Positions 8,522 to 18,800 of a stretch of 64,000 nt of DNA are shown in pieces; the first letter of the stretch is position 1, and each line of letters opens with the position of its first letter. The position numbers and the translations under genes were made by a program. Source of the DNA: Streptomyces sp. BA2. GTDB lineage: Bacteria; Actinomycetota; Actinomycetes; Streptomycetales; Streptomycetaceae. The DNA lies in assembly GCF_009769735.1 (NCBI RefSeq), contig NZ_WSRO01000002.1, forward strand, positions 3,856,001 to 3,920,000, written 5' to 3'. Below the pieces are notes generated by a model, which was given only the letters and a program-made list of their open reading frames with translations, ran no database searches and was not told the DNA's origin.

Positions 8522-10804
8522 ATGCCCGCGCCGACCCATGGATGTGCCTTGCCCCGGTTCAGTGTCATCGTGCCCGTGTACAAGGTGCAGGCATATCTGC
8601 ACGCATGCCTCGAATCCGTCCTCGAGCAATCGTTCACGGACTTCGAGCTGATCGTGGTCGACGACGCCTCACCCGACGCATGCGGCGCCCTCATCGACGA
8701 GCGCGCGGCCCGTGACACCCGCATGAAGGCCGTCCACCTCAAGGAGAACGTCGGTCTGGGCCCGGCCCGCAACGCCGGCATGAAGCGCGCCAGCGGCGAC
8801 TACCTGATCTTCCTCGACAGCGACGACACCCTCACCCCCCACTCCCTGCACGCGATCTCCGACCGCATCAAGGAGACCGACGAGCCGGACGTCCTGATCT
8901 ACGACTACGCGCGCACCTTCTGGTCGGGCGAGGCCGTGCGCAACCAGTTCGCGAGCCTCCTGAAGGAGGAGGGCCCCGCCCCCTTCCGGCTGAGCGAGAG
9001 GCCCGGCCTGCTGCGCCTCCTGATGGTCGCCTGGAACAAGGCCTACCGCCGCGACTTCATCGAACGCGAGGGCTTCACCTTCCCGCCCGGCCTCTACGAG
9101 GACACGCCCTGGACCGCTCCGGTCCTGATGAAGGCGGGCTCGATCGCCACCCTCGACCGGGTCTGCGTGCACTACCTCCAGCGCCGCCGCGGCAGCATCC
9201 TGCGCACCACGACCCGCAGGCACTTCGAGATCTTCGACCAGTACGAGCGGGTCTTCGCGTTCCTCGACGAGCACCCGGAACTCTCGGCGGCCTGGCGGCC
9301 CGTCCTCTTCAGGAAGATGGTCGACCACCTCTCGGCGGTCTTCAGCAAGCGGGACCGCCTCCCGCGCGGCAGCCGCGCCGAATTCCTGCGCAAAGCCCGC
9401 ACCCACTACCGCCGATACCGCGTCCCCGGCGCCCGCCCACGCGCCCGCGTCCGCGCCCGGGTCCGGCACGGCCTCGTACGCCTTGGCACGCACCGCACCT
9501 ACCGGACCCTGTGGACGGCGCTGCGGGTCAGGTCACGGGCCAAGCGGTACGCGGCGAGAGCGCGGCACCGCGCCAAGGGTGCCGTGCTGCAACTGCACTA
9601 CCGCATCCAGCTGCGCCTGCCGCTGCGCGCCGACCGCGCGGTCTTCTCCTCGTACTGGGGGCGCGGCTACGGCTGCAACCCCGGCGCCCTGGAGGCCGCG
9701 GTGCGCGAGCACGCCCCGCACATCCGCACCGCGTGGATCGCGGACCCCGCCCACCACCACACCCTGCCGACGGCCACCCGCAGGCTGCGCCCCGGCACGG
9801 CCGCGTACTGGAGCGCCCTCGCGCGCTCCAAGTACCTCGTGAACAACGTCGACTTCGACCGCAGGCTCGTCAAACGCCCCGGCCAGATCATGATCCAGAC
9901 CCAGCACGGCACCCCCCTGAAGCTGATGGGCCTCGACCTCCAGGACCGGCCCGCCGCCGCCCGGGGCATGGACTTCGCCGCCCTCCTGCGCAACGCCGAC
10001 AAATGGGACTACGTCCTGTCGGCGAACCGGCACTCCACGCTGGTCTGGGAGCGCGTCTACCCCGCCTCGTACACCACGCTCGAGTACGGCTACCCGCGCA
10101 ACGACATCTACCAGCGGGCGAGCTCCGCCGACGTGGCCCGCATCCGCGAGTCCCTCGGCATCCCCCCGGGCGCCGTCGCCATCCTCTACGCGCCCACCCA
10201 CCGCGACTACCGCCACACCCAGCTGCGCTCCCTCGACCTGGAGCGGATGCTGCACAACCTCGGCCCGCGCTTCGTCGTCCTGACCCGCGCCCATCACTCG
10301 TACGGGGCGCCCCTGGCGCCCAGCTCGGGCCGCCTGATCGACGTGTCGGACCATCCGGACGTCGAGTCCCTCTGCCTCGCGTCCGACGCCCTGGTCACCG
10401 ACTACTCCTCGCTCATGTTCGACTACGCCAACCTCGACCGCCCCGTCGTCCTGCACGCCACCGACTGGGAGGCGTACGAAGCGGCCCGCGGCACCTACTT
10501 CGACGTGCGCGAGTTCCCGCCGGGCGCGGTCGCGCGCAGCGAGGACGAGCTCACCGACATCTTCGCCACCGGCCACTGGCGCGGCTCGCGCTCGGCGCAG
10601 CTGCGCGCCGCCTTCCGAGACCGCTTCTGCGTGTACGACGACGGGCGGGCCGCTGAACGAGTTGTGAGGCATGTGGTGCTCGGTGAGGCAGGGGGTCTAC
10701 CGTCTGTGGCGCCACTCGCGGACCGGCACCCGGCGCCGGCCGCGGGGGTGGCCGATGAGCCGCTGCCGCGGGCCGACGTCTCCCCGCCCGCGCCGCGCTT
10801 CTGA
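8522..10804 (+). CDS. GT2 glycosyltransferase fused to TagF-like glycerophosphotransferase
   Basis: 760 residues, cytoplasmic or membrane-peripheral. Residues about 12-300 are a family-2 glycosyltransferase: FSVIVPVYKV, VVDDASPD and the metal-binding DSDD at 99-102. A basic linker (about 310-365) may bind membrane. Residues about 370-730 match CDP-glycerol:poly(glycerophosphate) transferases: QTQHGTPLK with the conserved His at 462, YPRND at 524, LYAPTHRDY and VTDYSSLMFDY at 625. The TagF-like half would join polyol-phosphate units by phosphodiester bonds; the GT2 half would add a sugar. The start at 8522 is the first ATG in frame, but a TTG at 8549 just before PRFSVIVP is possible; neither has a strong ribosome site. 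First gene of the glycopolymer island. Confidence 0.88.
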   Translation: MPAPTHGCALPRFSVIVPVYKVQAYLHACLESVLEQSFTDFELIVVDDASPDACGALIDERAARDTRMKAVHLKENVGLGPARNAGMKRASGDYLIFLDSDDTLTPHSLHAISDRIKETDEPDVLIYDYARTFWSGEAVRNQFASLLKEEGPAPFRLSERPGLLRLLMVAWNKAYRRDFIEREGFTFPPGLYEDTPWTAPVLMKAGSIATLDRVCVHYLQRRRGSILRTTTRRHFEIFDQYERVFAFLDEHPELSAAWRPVLFRKMVDHLSAVFSKRDRLPRGSRAEFLRKARTHYRRYRVPGARPRARVRARVRHGLVRLGTHRTYRTLWTALRVRSRAKRYAARARHRAKGAVLQLHYRIQLRLPLRADRAVFSSYWGRGYGCNPGALEAAVREHAPHIRTAWIADPAHHHTLPTATRRLRPGTAAYWSALARSKYLVNNVDFDRRLVKRPGQIMIQTQHGTPLKLMGLDLQDRPAAARGMDFAALLRNADKWDYVLSANRHSTLVWERVYPASYTTLEYGYPRNDIYQRASSADVARIRESLGIPPGAVAILYAPTHRDYRHTQLRSLDLERMLHNLGPRFVVLTRAHHSYGAPLAPSSGRLIDVSDHPDVESLCLASDALVTDYSSLMFDYANLDRPVVLHATDWEAYEAARGTYFDVREFPPGAVARSEDELTDIFATGHWRGSRSAQLRAAFRDRFCVYDDGRAAERVVRHVVLGEAGGLPSVAPLADRHPAPAAGVADEPLPRADVSPPAPRF

Positions 10805-10843
10805 CCGCGCACTGTCCGCCTTCCCCCATCCCCGGGACCAGAT

Positions 10844-11758
10844 ATGCGACACGCTTCCGCCACCACGCCCGCGACCACCACCGGCCAGGACAACGGCCAG
10901 GACAACGGCCAGCTGCCGCGGCCGCGCCGACTCTCCGATGTGAAGGGGTGGTTCCACCCGGTCGACCAGGTGCTCTTCGACTGGATCCTGAGCCGGCAGC
11001 GCGACCTGGAGCAGCGGGGCGATCTGCTGGAGCTCGGCGCGTATCTGGGCAAGAGCGCCATCTTCATGGGCGCGTATCTGCGCGCGGAGGAGACCTTCAC
11101 CGTCTGTGACCTCTTCGACTCGCCCGCCCCCGACGAGGCCAACTCCGCCGAGATGGGCCGCTCGTACGCCACGCTGACGCGCCGCGCCTTCGAGGCCAAC
11201 TACGGCTCGTTCCACGACGGTCTGCCGCGGATCGTCCAGGAGCCGTCCTCCGGCATCACCGCGCACGTGGACGCGGACAGCTGCCGCTTCGTGCACATCG
11301 ACGCCTCGCATCTGTACGAGCACGTCCACGCCGACATCACCGCCGCCAAGAAGCTGCTCGGGCAGGACGGGATCGTCGTGCTCGACGACTTCCGGGCCGA
11401 GCACTGTCCGGGCGTGGCCGCGGCGACCTGGGGTGCCGTGGCGAGCACGGGGCTCAAACCGCTGACCATCACGGCCACCAAGTTCTATGGGACATGGGGG
11501 AGTTACGACGCGATCCACGCCGATCTCGCCGCGTTCCTGAAGGAGCGGGACGACATGTGGCACGGCGCCGAGGAGGTCGCGGGCTACCCGATGATCCGGA
11601 TCAGCGGCAAGAAGGCGAAGCAGCCGGAGCACCCGGTGTCACGGCACGCGGACGAGCCCGTCCCGGAGCTGGCGGGAAGGACGCCCGAGCCCGCAGCAGC
11701 CGGGGGCAGGGCCCGGGGCCTCCTGTCGTCGCTGCTCGCGCGCACGGGGCGTTCCTGA
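10844..11758 (+). CDS. Class I SAM-dependent methyltransferase
   Basis: 304 residues. The SAM-binding motif is LLELGAYLGKSAIFM near residues 61-75, followed by TVCDLFDSP (motif II acid) and FVHIDASHLYEHV, then GIVVLDDF. This pattern matches the class I methyltransferase_24 type. The N-terminus contains a short GQDNGQDNGQ repeat made by a 12-base tandem repeat, and the C-terminus is a disordered Pro/Ala-rich tail. It lies 39 bases behind the first TagF-like fusion in the same direction, so it may methylate a sugar or polyol of the same polymer (inference). Substrate unknown. Confidence 0.85.
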   Translation: MRHASATTPATTTGQDNGQDNGQLPRPRRLSDVKGWFHPVDQVLFDWILSRQRDLEQRGDLLELGAYLGKSAIFMGAYLRAEETFTVCDLFDSPAPDEANSAEMGRSYATLTRRAFEANYGSFHDGLPRIVQEPSSGITAHVDADSCRFVHIDASHLYEHVHADITAAKKLLGQDGIVVLDDFRAEHCPGVAAATWGAVASTGLKPLTITATKFYGTWGSYDAIHADLAAFLKERDDMWHGAEEVAGYPMIRISGKKAKQPEHPVSRHADEPVPELAGRTPEPAAAGGRARGLLSSLLARTGRS

Positions 11759-11770
11759 CCTCCGGAGAGC

Positions 11771-12952
11771 TCAGCGCTCAAGGAGATCGAAAAGCTCCTC
11801 CCAGCGCTCGAGCACCCGCGCCTCGGAGAATCGCTGTACGTTCCTGCGGGCCCGCTCCCCCATCGCGTCCCGCAGCCGTGGGTTGCCGGTGAGGCGCAGG
11901 AGGCGGTCGGCGAGGGCCTCGATGTCGCCGGCGGGGGCGAGCAGGCCGTCCTCGCCGTGGCGCACGATCTCGCGTACGCCGGGCGCGCAGTCGAAGGCCG
12001 CGCACGGCACCGCGCTGGCCATCGCCTCCATCAGGGCCAGCGGGAAGCCCTCGCCGCGGGACGACTGCACGAAGAGGGAGCTCTCGGCGAGCACGCCCGG
12101 CACATCGCTGGTGCGGCCCCGCCACTCCACCGACCCGTCGAGGCCAAGGCGCGTGCACTGCTGCTTGAGGTCGGCCTCGTCCGCTCCCGCGCCGTAGATC
12201 CGCAGCGTCCAGTCGGGGCGCTGCGGGGCCACGAGCGCCCAGGTGTCGACGAGCATGTCGACGCCCTTCTGGTCGGCGAGCCTGCCGATGCTGCACACCA
12301 CCTTGCGGTCGCGCCGCGAGGGCACCGCGGGGAGGTGGGCGAGGGCGTTCGGCATCGCGCCGACGTTGTGCATGCCGTCGGTGATCCAGTCGTCGGCGTC
12401 CTCCTGGGTGAGCGCGAGCCAGCGGTCCACGGAGGGGTAGCTGCGCTTGACCGCTCGGTAGCGGTGGCAGGCACGGGTGTAGGCGTACGACTCGTGGCTC
12501 ATGCCGATGATGCGCAGGCCCGCGGTGTCCGCCTCCCTGATCCACTCCATCGGCCAGACCTGCGTGACGATGGCGACCGCGCCGGGCCGCGCGGCACGGA
12601 AGATCTCCGAGAGCCGGTCGACGGTGCGGCGCTTGGCGGCGATCCGCGCCGATTCGCGACGGCGCGCCACCACGTTGAGGCGGCCGAGACCGCGCGCCGG
12701 GCGCGGAGTCTGCGGATGCTCGCGGTAGAGGCTGGTCACGGGGTAGCCGCGGTCTTCGGGGAGTTCCAGTTTCAGCTCGGCCTCGTGGACGCCGATGACG
12801 TGCACGCGGTGGCCGTTGCGCTGGAAGAGCCGGGCCATCTGGTGGGCCCAGGCGGTGACGCCGCCGAGTTCGTCGACGGTGTTCGCCACGAGGAAGAGAT
12901 CGCGGCTCTTCGTCGCGGTCGCGATCCTCGTGGTCGCGAACGTCGTGGTCAT
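11771..12952 (-). CDS. GT4 glycosyltransferase
   Basis: Retaining GT-B glycosyltransferase of family 4, 393 residues. The N-terminal acceptor domain begins LFLVANTVDELGGVTAWAHQ; the C-terminal donor domain has VVCSIGRLADQKGVD, then SSRGEGFPLALMEAMA, the EX7E nucleotide-sugar motif, and APGVREIV. ATG 12952 is used because GAGGGG precedes it and it overlaps the stop of the upstream gene (ATGA). It is the last gene of a three-gene minus-strand operon with two GT2/TagF-like fusions. It is closely similar along its whole length to the GT4 at 40726-41901, and both have the same kind of upstream partner, so the pair looks duplicated. Sugar donor and acceptor are unknown. Confidence 0.92.
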   Translation of the reverse strand: MTTTFATTRIATATKSRDLFLVANTVDELGGVTAWAHQMARLFQRNGHRVHVIGVHEAELKLELPEDRGYPVTSLYREHPQTPRPARGLGRLNVVARRRESARIAAKRRTVDRLSEIFRAARPGAVAIVTQVWPMEWIREADTAGLRIIGMSHESYAYTRACHRYRAVKRSYPSVDRWLALTQEDADDWITDGMHNVGAMPNALAHLPAVPSRRDRKVVCSIGRLADQKGVDMLVDTWALVAPQRPDWTLRIYGAGADEADLKQQCTRLGLDGSVEWRGRTSDVPGVLAESSLFVQSSRGEGFPLALMEAMASAVPCAAFDCAPGVREIVRHGEDGLLAPAGDIEALADRLLRLTGNPRLRDAMGERARRNVQRFSEARVLERWEELFDLLER

Positions 12953-15807
12953 GCCCCGCCCCTCTTCTCCGTGTTCCCGAACCGCTCGCCGTTCCCGAAC
13001 CGCTCGCCGTTCCCGAACCGCTCGCCGAAGAGCGCGTCCACCACGTCGGCCGCGGCCCGCCCCTGGTCGTACGCCCCGAACCGCGCGGCGAACGCCCGCC
13101 GGGGCTCCGCCCACGCGCCGTCGGTCTGCTTGAGCGTGGCGAGCACGCGCAGCAGTTCCTCCTCCGTCTCGACGACGGGTCCGCCCGCCTCGTCCCGCAG
13201 CGCGAAGTAGCTGCCGCGCTCGGCCGCGTACGCGTCGAGGTCCGGCGCGAAGTGCACCAACGGCCGGTCCAGGAGCGCGAAGTCGAACATGATCGACGAG
13301 TAGTCGGTGATCAGGACGTCGGCGAGGCACAGCAGCTCGCTCACGTCGTGGTGGTCCGACACATCGAGGACCGTGCCGGGCGGGCAGACCGGGAGGCCTG
13401 CCGTCTCCATGTAGTGGGTGCGCACCAGGAGGACGTGGGTGTCGCCGAAGCGGTCGGCGAACTTGCGTACGTCGAGGGGCAGTCGCACCGTCTTGCTGTT
13501 CTTGGGCACACCGCGGAACGTCGGTGCGTACAGGACCACCGTCTTGTGGTCGGGGATGCCGAGGTCGGCGGCCACCGGCGGCCGCGGGAAACGGCCCGAC
13601 GCCTCGTCGCGGACGCGCGCGGCGACCAGCCGGTCGTTGCGCGGGTAGCCGCAGCGCAGCAGCCGCTCCTCGGGGATCTTGTAGGCGCGCGCCAGGGTGT
13701 TCACGTCGTGCTCGGAGCGCACAAGGAAGTGGTCGAAGCGGTCGACGGCCTGCTTGAGGCGCTCGCGCTGCGGGGCGTTCTGCGTCTTCAGGCGCGCCTC
13801 GTCGAAGCCCATGCGCTTGTACGCGGAGCCGTGCCAGGTCTGGAGGTACGTGGTGTGGCGCGGCTTGTCCAGGGCGTGCGGGAAGCCCTGGTTGTCGATC
13901 CAGAACTCGGCGCGGGCGAGGGCCCACAGGTAGCGCCATGACCAACGGGCCACCAGGCGGGTGGAGTCGGGGAATCCGTCGGCCGAAGCGGCGTACGACC
14001 AGGTGCAGCGCAGCCGCAGCCCCCGGTCGGTGATCTCCTGGTGGACGGCGCGCGGGCTGTCGCCGTAGCACCTGCCCATGTGGCTCTCGAAGACGACCGA
14101 GCCCTTGCTGACGGGGAGCCGCCGCAGCACACGCCGGTAGACGCGCAGCTTGACCGGCACGCCGCTGAGCGCGTCCCACCTCTTGCGCAGGGCGCGCAGC
14201 CGGACCTTGAGCCTGCGCGCGGGGCGGAAGTGCGTGACGTAGTGCAGTGCCGCGCGCAGGGTGCGGGCGGCTCGGTGGCGGGGTGCGAGGCGCAGCTCCA
14301 GCTTGTTCCCGACGGTGACGCCGGCTCCTCGGCTCTCTCCCACGGTCTCCGGCTCGGCGACGAGTTCGGTGGTCATGTCCTGGCCGCCGGCGGCGAGTTG
14401 GAGCCGGGGCTCCCAGGCTCGGTCGCCGATGCCGAGGTCCCGCAGTCGTGCGGTGAGGGTCAGGCCGGCCCGCCAGACGACCGCGCCGCCGTCGTAGTGC
14501 ACCTCCTCCACGGGTACGCGGAAGCCGCGCCGCCGCGCGCCGCGTGCCCGCACGTCGAGCCAGGCGGTGAGCGGCGGCCGGTCGGGCACCAGACCGCCTG
14601 GCAGCACGACACGCCCTTCGAGGACCGCCTTGCCTCCCTCGGCCTTGCCGCCCTCGATGTCGCACCTGGTGAGGCGGTTCAGGAGGCGGGCCTCGCCCAA
14701 CTGCTGGTACTGGTAGCCGAGTTCACTGACGTCGAGCACTTCTCGTAGGCGGGGGTCGTCGAGCCCGTCCGCGCGCCAGTAGACCTTCCCCTCCCGTTCG
14801 GTCAGTTCCGATACGACGGTGCCCGGCCTCGCGAGCGCGTACGCGGCCGCGAGCACGCCGTCCGTGTCGCCCTCCGCGAGCAGCCGCACGCACACCCGCT
14901 CCACGGGATCGAGGGCGTCCAGGGCGCGCAGGTCGACGCGGCCCTGGAGGTGCGGGGCGATTCCCGCCGTGGTCCGGCGCCGTTCCTCCGCGGTGAGCTG
15001 CGGGAACGTACGGGCGCAGGGCAGCACGTGGTCGACGAGGAAGGCCCGCTCGCGCCGGTCGCCCAGGTCGAGACGGCCGAGGCTCACCAGGAGCCCGGCG
15101 ACGCGGTCGTTGACGGCGGCGAGCGCGGGGGTCTCGCGGGCGGGGGCGGGCGCCGCACGGTGGGTGGTGATCAGGTTCGGTACGAGGGTGATGCCGCGTA
15201 CCCCGAGGGCGGCCTCGACGCCGAAGAGGACCTCGCTGTGGTCGAGGTCCTCCGCGTACCGCAGACGCATGCGGTCGAGGACGTCACGGCGGACGCAGAA
15301 CCCGGCGATCAGGGAGTCCCTGGCGACGAGTTCGGGGGCGTCGGAGAGGTTCTCGACCTTCCTCGTCCTCGCGTGCAGTCCGTCCTGCCATCCCGGTCCG
15401 CGCTCCTTCTTGCCGCTGCCCGTGAGCCGCGTCCAGCGCCCCGCCACCAGATCGGCGCCGGTGGAGCGCGCGGCGTCGAAGAGGTTGCGGCAGGCGTGCT
15501 GCTCCAGGAGTTCGCCCTCGCCGAGCACGATGACGTACCGCCCGCGTGCCGCGTCGAGCCCGAGGTTCCGCGCGGCGGCGACCGGCATCTCGCGGTCGGC
15601 ACGGACCAGGCGCACCCGGTGCGGCTGGTCGGCGGCGAGCGCCTGCGCCGCGTCGCGGGCGGGGCCGTCGGCGCCGGGGTCGACGACGACCGCCTCGACG
15701 TTGCCCATGGTCTGGTCGAGCACGGACCGCACCGACTCCCGCAGCGCCTCGACGTCCGTGCCTGCGACCACGACACAGCTGACGTCGTGCAGATCCGGCG
15801 TGCTCAT
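12949..15807 (-). CDS. TagF-like glycerophosphotransferase with degenerate GT2 domain
   Basis: 952 residues. The start ATG 15807 is fixed by AAGGAGG six bases upstream and by an ATGA overlap with the preceding gene; the frame also extends upstream but that part is shadow. Residues 1-250 align with GT2 domains, yet the expected DSDD is GEGE (96-99) and the first nucleotide-binding acidic motif reads VVDPGAD. The middle (about 330-560) is beta-rich. The C-terminal part is TagF-like and intact: FESHMGRCYGDSPR, QTWHGSAYKRMG with His at 659, GYPRND, LYAPTFRG, ITDYSSIMFDF near 833. The C-terminal tail carries GERFGN three times. It probably acts as a polyol-phosphate transferase whose GT2 part is structural (inference). 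Confidence 0.87.
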   Translation of the reverse strand: MSTPDLHDVSCVVVAGTDVEALRESVRSVLDQTMGNVEAVVVDPGADGPARDAAQALAADQPHRVRLVRADREMPVAAARNLGLDAARGRYVIVLGEGELLEQHACRNLFDAARSTGADLVAGRWTRLTGSGKKERGPGWQDGLHARTRKVENLSDAPELVARDSLIAGFCVRRDVLDRMRLRYAEDLDHSEVLFGVEAALGVRGITLVPNLITTHRAAPAPARETPALAAVNDRVAGLLVSLGRLDLGDRRERAFLVDHVLPCARTFPQLTAEERRRTTAGIAPHLQGRVDLRALDALDPVERVCVRLLAEGDTDGVLAAAYALARPGTVVSELTEREGKVYWRADGLDDPRLREVLDVSELGYQYQQLGEARLLNRLTRCDIEGGKAEGGKAVLEGRVVLPGGLVPDRPPLTAWLDVRARGARRRGFRVPVEEVHYDGGAVVWRAGLTLTARLRDLGIGDRAWEPRLQLAAGGQDMTTELVAEPETVGESRGAGVTVGNKLELRLAPRHRAARTLRAALHYVTHFRPARRLKVRLRALRKRWDALSGVPVKLRVYRRVLRRLPVSKGSVVFESHMGRCYGDSPRAVHQEITDRGLRLRCTWSYAASADGFPDSTRLVARWSWRYLWALARAEFWIDNQGFPHALDKPRHTTYLQTWHGSAYKRMGFDEARLKTQNAPQRERLKQAVDRFDHFLVRSEHDVNTLARAYKIPEERLLRCGYPRNDRLVAARVRDEASGRFPRPPVAADLGIPDHKTVVLYAPTFRGVPKNSKTVRLPLDVRKFADRFGDTHVLLVRTHYMETAGLPVCPPGTVLDVSDHHDVSELLCLADVLITDYSSIMFDFALLDRPLVHFAPDLDAYAAERGSYFALRDEAGGPVVETEEELLRVLATLKQTDGAWAEPRRAFAARFGAYDQGRAAADVVDALFGERFGNGERFGNGERFGNTEKRGGA
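12974..13027. repeat. Three tandem 18-base units inside a coding region
   Basis: Unit ttcccgaaccgctcgccg occurs three times without interruption and in frame, giving GERFGN x3 at the extreme C-terminus of the TagF-like protein. The copies are identical, which suggests recent slippage and likely variation in copy number between strains. Confidence 0.95.
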
Positions 15808-18800
15808 GCGCGGCCTCCTTCCAGCATCGCGTCCGCGACACCGGCGGCCGCGTTCCCGTCGTCCAGGTCGCAGAAGACCTCGCGGAACCTGTCGTACGCG
15901 TCGGCGTACGCGGCGGTGGCGGCCGCCGGGTCGCGCAGCGCCTCGATGACCTCGTCGCTCGTGCCGAGCAGCGGTCCCGGCGCCTGCGCCTCGAAGTCGA
16001 AGTAGAAGCCGCGCAGGGTGTCGCGGTAGTGGTCGAGGTCGTAGGTGTGGAAGAGCATCGGGCGGCCGGTCTGCGCGAAGTCGAACATCAGGGACGAGTA
16101 GTCCGTCACCAGGACGTCGCTGATCAGGAGCAGTTCGCTGACGTCGGGGTGGCGCGAGACGTCGCGCACGAAGTCCGAGCCGGGGACGGTGCCGCCGACG
16201 AGGTAGTGCCTGCGGACGAGGAGCACATGGTCGTCGCCGATGGCGCGTTCGGCGGCGGCGAGGTCGAGCTGGAGGTCGAGGGCGTAGCGGCCGGCCTGCT
16301 TGGGCTGGTTCTCGCGCCAAGTGGGCGCGTACAGGACGACGCGTCTGCCTTCGGGGATGCCGAGCCTTTCGCGTACGGATGCCGCGACCTTGGCGCGGTC
16401 GACGGCGTGCAGCAGGTCGTTGCGGGGATAGCCGCGTTCCAGGACCTCGCCGGTGTAGCCGAAGGCGCCGCGCAGGACGGGCGTCGAGAAGCGGTTCGGG
16501 GAGACGAGGACGCTCCACTGGTCGGCGCGTCCTGGCAGGGTCGCCATGTAGGCGCGGTCTCCGGAGGCGTGGCCCGCGAGGTCGCGGCCGATGCGCTTGA
16601 GCGGGGTGCCGTGCCAGGTCTGCACGACGTACTGGCCGTCGGCGCGCTCGAACCAGTCGGGCAGCTGGGTGTTGGTCACGATGTAGCGGCAGCGGGCGAG
16701 GGCGTCGTGCCACTCGGCGCTCCACAGGGCGAGGGGCGTGGCGCTCTCGGGCAGCGCGACCTGCTGGTCGCGGACCACCCACAGGTGCTCCAACTCCACG
16801 CCTCTGCCGACCAGTTCCTCGTGCACGGCGCGGGGCGAGTCCGAGTACTGCCGTCCGTCGAAGCTGCAGTACAGGACGGCGTCCCGCAGCGGTCCGCCGC
16901 GCCGGGCCGCGTACTGTTCGCGCAGCCTGCGCTGGCGCGGACCGCCCCGGTCGGCCACGGGCAGCGCGGAGCCCGAGCGCAGGTGGAGGCCGTCGTGGGC
17001 GTGGCGCTTGAGGCTGATGTCACGGCCTGACCTGGTGCGTACGAGGGGCAGTTCGCGGCCCTTGCCCGGCGCCACGCACACGGGGGTGTACTGCTCGGGG
17101 TCGCTCGCGCCCGCCTCGCGCAGGAAGAGGTTCCAGCGTCCTTCGGCGAGCGGCAGGGTGCCTCCGGGCCCTGGCACGGCCTCGGGACGCAGCGCCGCGG
17201 CGAACCGCCCGCCCTCGATCAGCACCGGCACCACGGCCTCGTCGCCGTGGCCGCCGTGCACGAGGACCAGCTCCCCGGCGCGGGCCTCGGCGTCGGGGTG
17301 GCTGCCCTCGACGATCAGCTCGTCCTGCCAGGTCACGGCGTCGACGAGCGGCCGCAGGGTCTGGTCGCGCAGTTCCAGGTTCCCCGACGCGTTGGCGAGG
17401 ACGAGGAGTTCACGCCCCGGCAGCAGCCCGTACCGCCCCGAAGGCACGTCGGGGCAGGCGGCGAGCGGTGTGCGGTCGCCGCCCTCGCGGACCAGGGCGA
17501 CGCCCCACGGGTCGGCCTTGCGCGGCTCTCCGGTGCGCTCGTCCTCACCGGCGTGGAAGAGGCCGAGCGGCACATCGGCGCTGAAGTCGCGGCCGTTGAC
17601 CAGGGCGGGGACGTAATGCGCCTCCTTGGTGGCCCAGTTCTCCACCCGCAGCGCGTCGACGGCCTGCGACTCCCCCGGCGCGAGCCGCCCGTGCAGCCGG
17701 ACGGCGCCGCCGCAGCCCTCGTGCGCGACGAGCCGGGCCGCCACCCGCTCCGTGCGCAGCCTCAGCCGCCCCTTGCTGAGGGTGACGGCCACCCGCAGGA
17801 ACTCCTCCAGATACCGCACGGGCAGCCGCGGCGGGCTGCTCGTCCTGACCGGACCGGTGCGCGGCAGGAGCCCGCTGACCACGCCCATCTCCACTTTCCA
17901 GGTGGTGCTGCGCCGCTTGGTGACGGTCCTGCGGGGGTCGATGACCGTCTCGAACCCCGACCGGTCGTAGCTGTGCAGTCCCTGCTTGGAGCGGTACGTC
18001 GCCTCGCGCGCTCGCACCGTGCGCAGCGTCAGCGGCAGGACGCGCCGCCGTCCGGCCCGCAGCCAGGCGACCCTGGCGCGCGCGCCGACGCGCCCCGCGG
18101 GCAGGTTGGGGATGTAGGCGTAGCCCTTGAGCCGCAGCCTGCCCCGCTCGTCCCAGGCGATGTGCGTGAGCTGAGCGGTGAGCGGCAGGTCGGACCGTTT
18201 CAGGGCGACGGTCTCGCGCGGCAGCCCGCCGATCCCGGGGTAGTCGGCCCTGCGCCGGCGCAGGCCGCGCACCCGGAAGGCGTCGGGGTGGGATTTCTCG
18301 TACGCCATGAAGGCGAGCAGGTCGGTGACCCGGCGCTGGCGGATGAGCTGCCAGCGCACGCGCAGGGCGAGCGGCAGTGCGGCCACGACCGTGGGGTCGA
18401 CGGTGTCGACGAAGGCGTTGGCCTGCTCCATGAAGACGTCGTGGTACGCGGAGTCGCCGTGCGGCAGGGCCTCCATGAACAGCCACAGGTCCCCGGCGAG
18501 CACCGTCGTGTCGTAGCGGCGCTTGGCCTCCGCGAATACCTTCCCCCGGGGTGTGTCCGCCGTCTGCGCGGCCTTCGCCGCGAGGAAGCCGCTTGCGGCG
18601 AGGACGGCGGCGGTGCGGTCGCGGACGGCGCGGGGCTTGGCACGGCGGCTGGTGATGGAACCGTCGCGGTCGCGCCAGAGGTAGACGGGCTCCTTCAGTA
18701 CGTCGACGGAATCGGCGAGGAAGTGCGCGGGGATCGTGACGGGGGTGTCCTCGAAGAGCACGCCCTCCGGGAAGGTGAGGGCGTGCCGGTCCCAGAAGTC

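Noticed and set aside
12949..16782. Extended N-terminus of the 952-aa protein to 16782
   Set aside because: The extra 325 residues are the alternate frame of the upstream fusion; ATG 15807 has an excellent ribosome site and an ATGA overlap.
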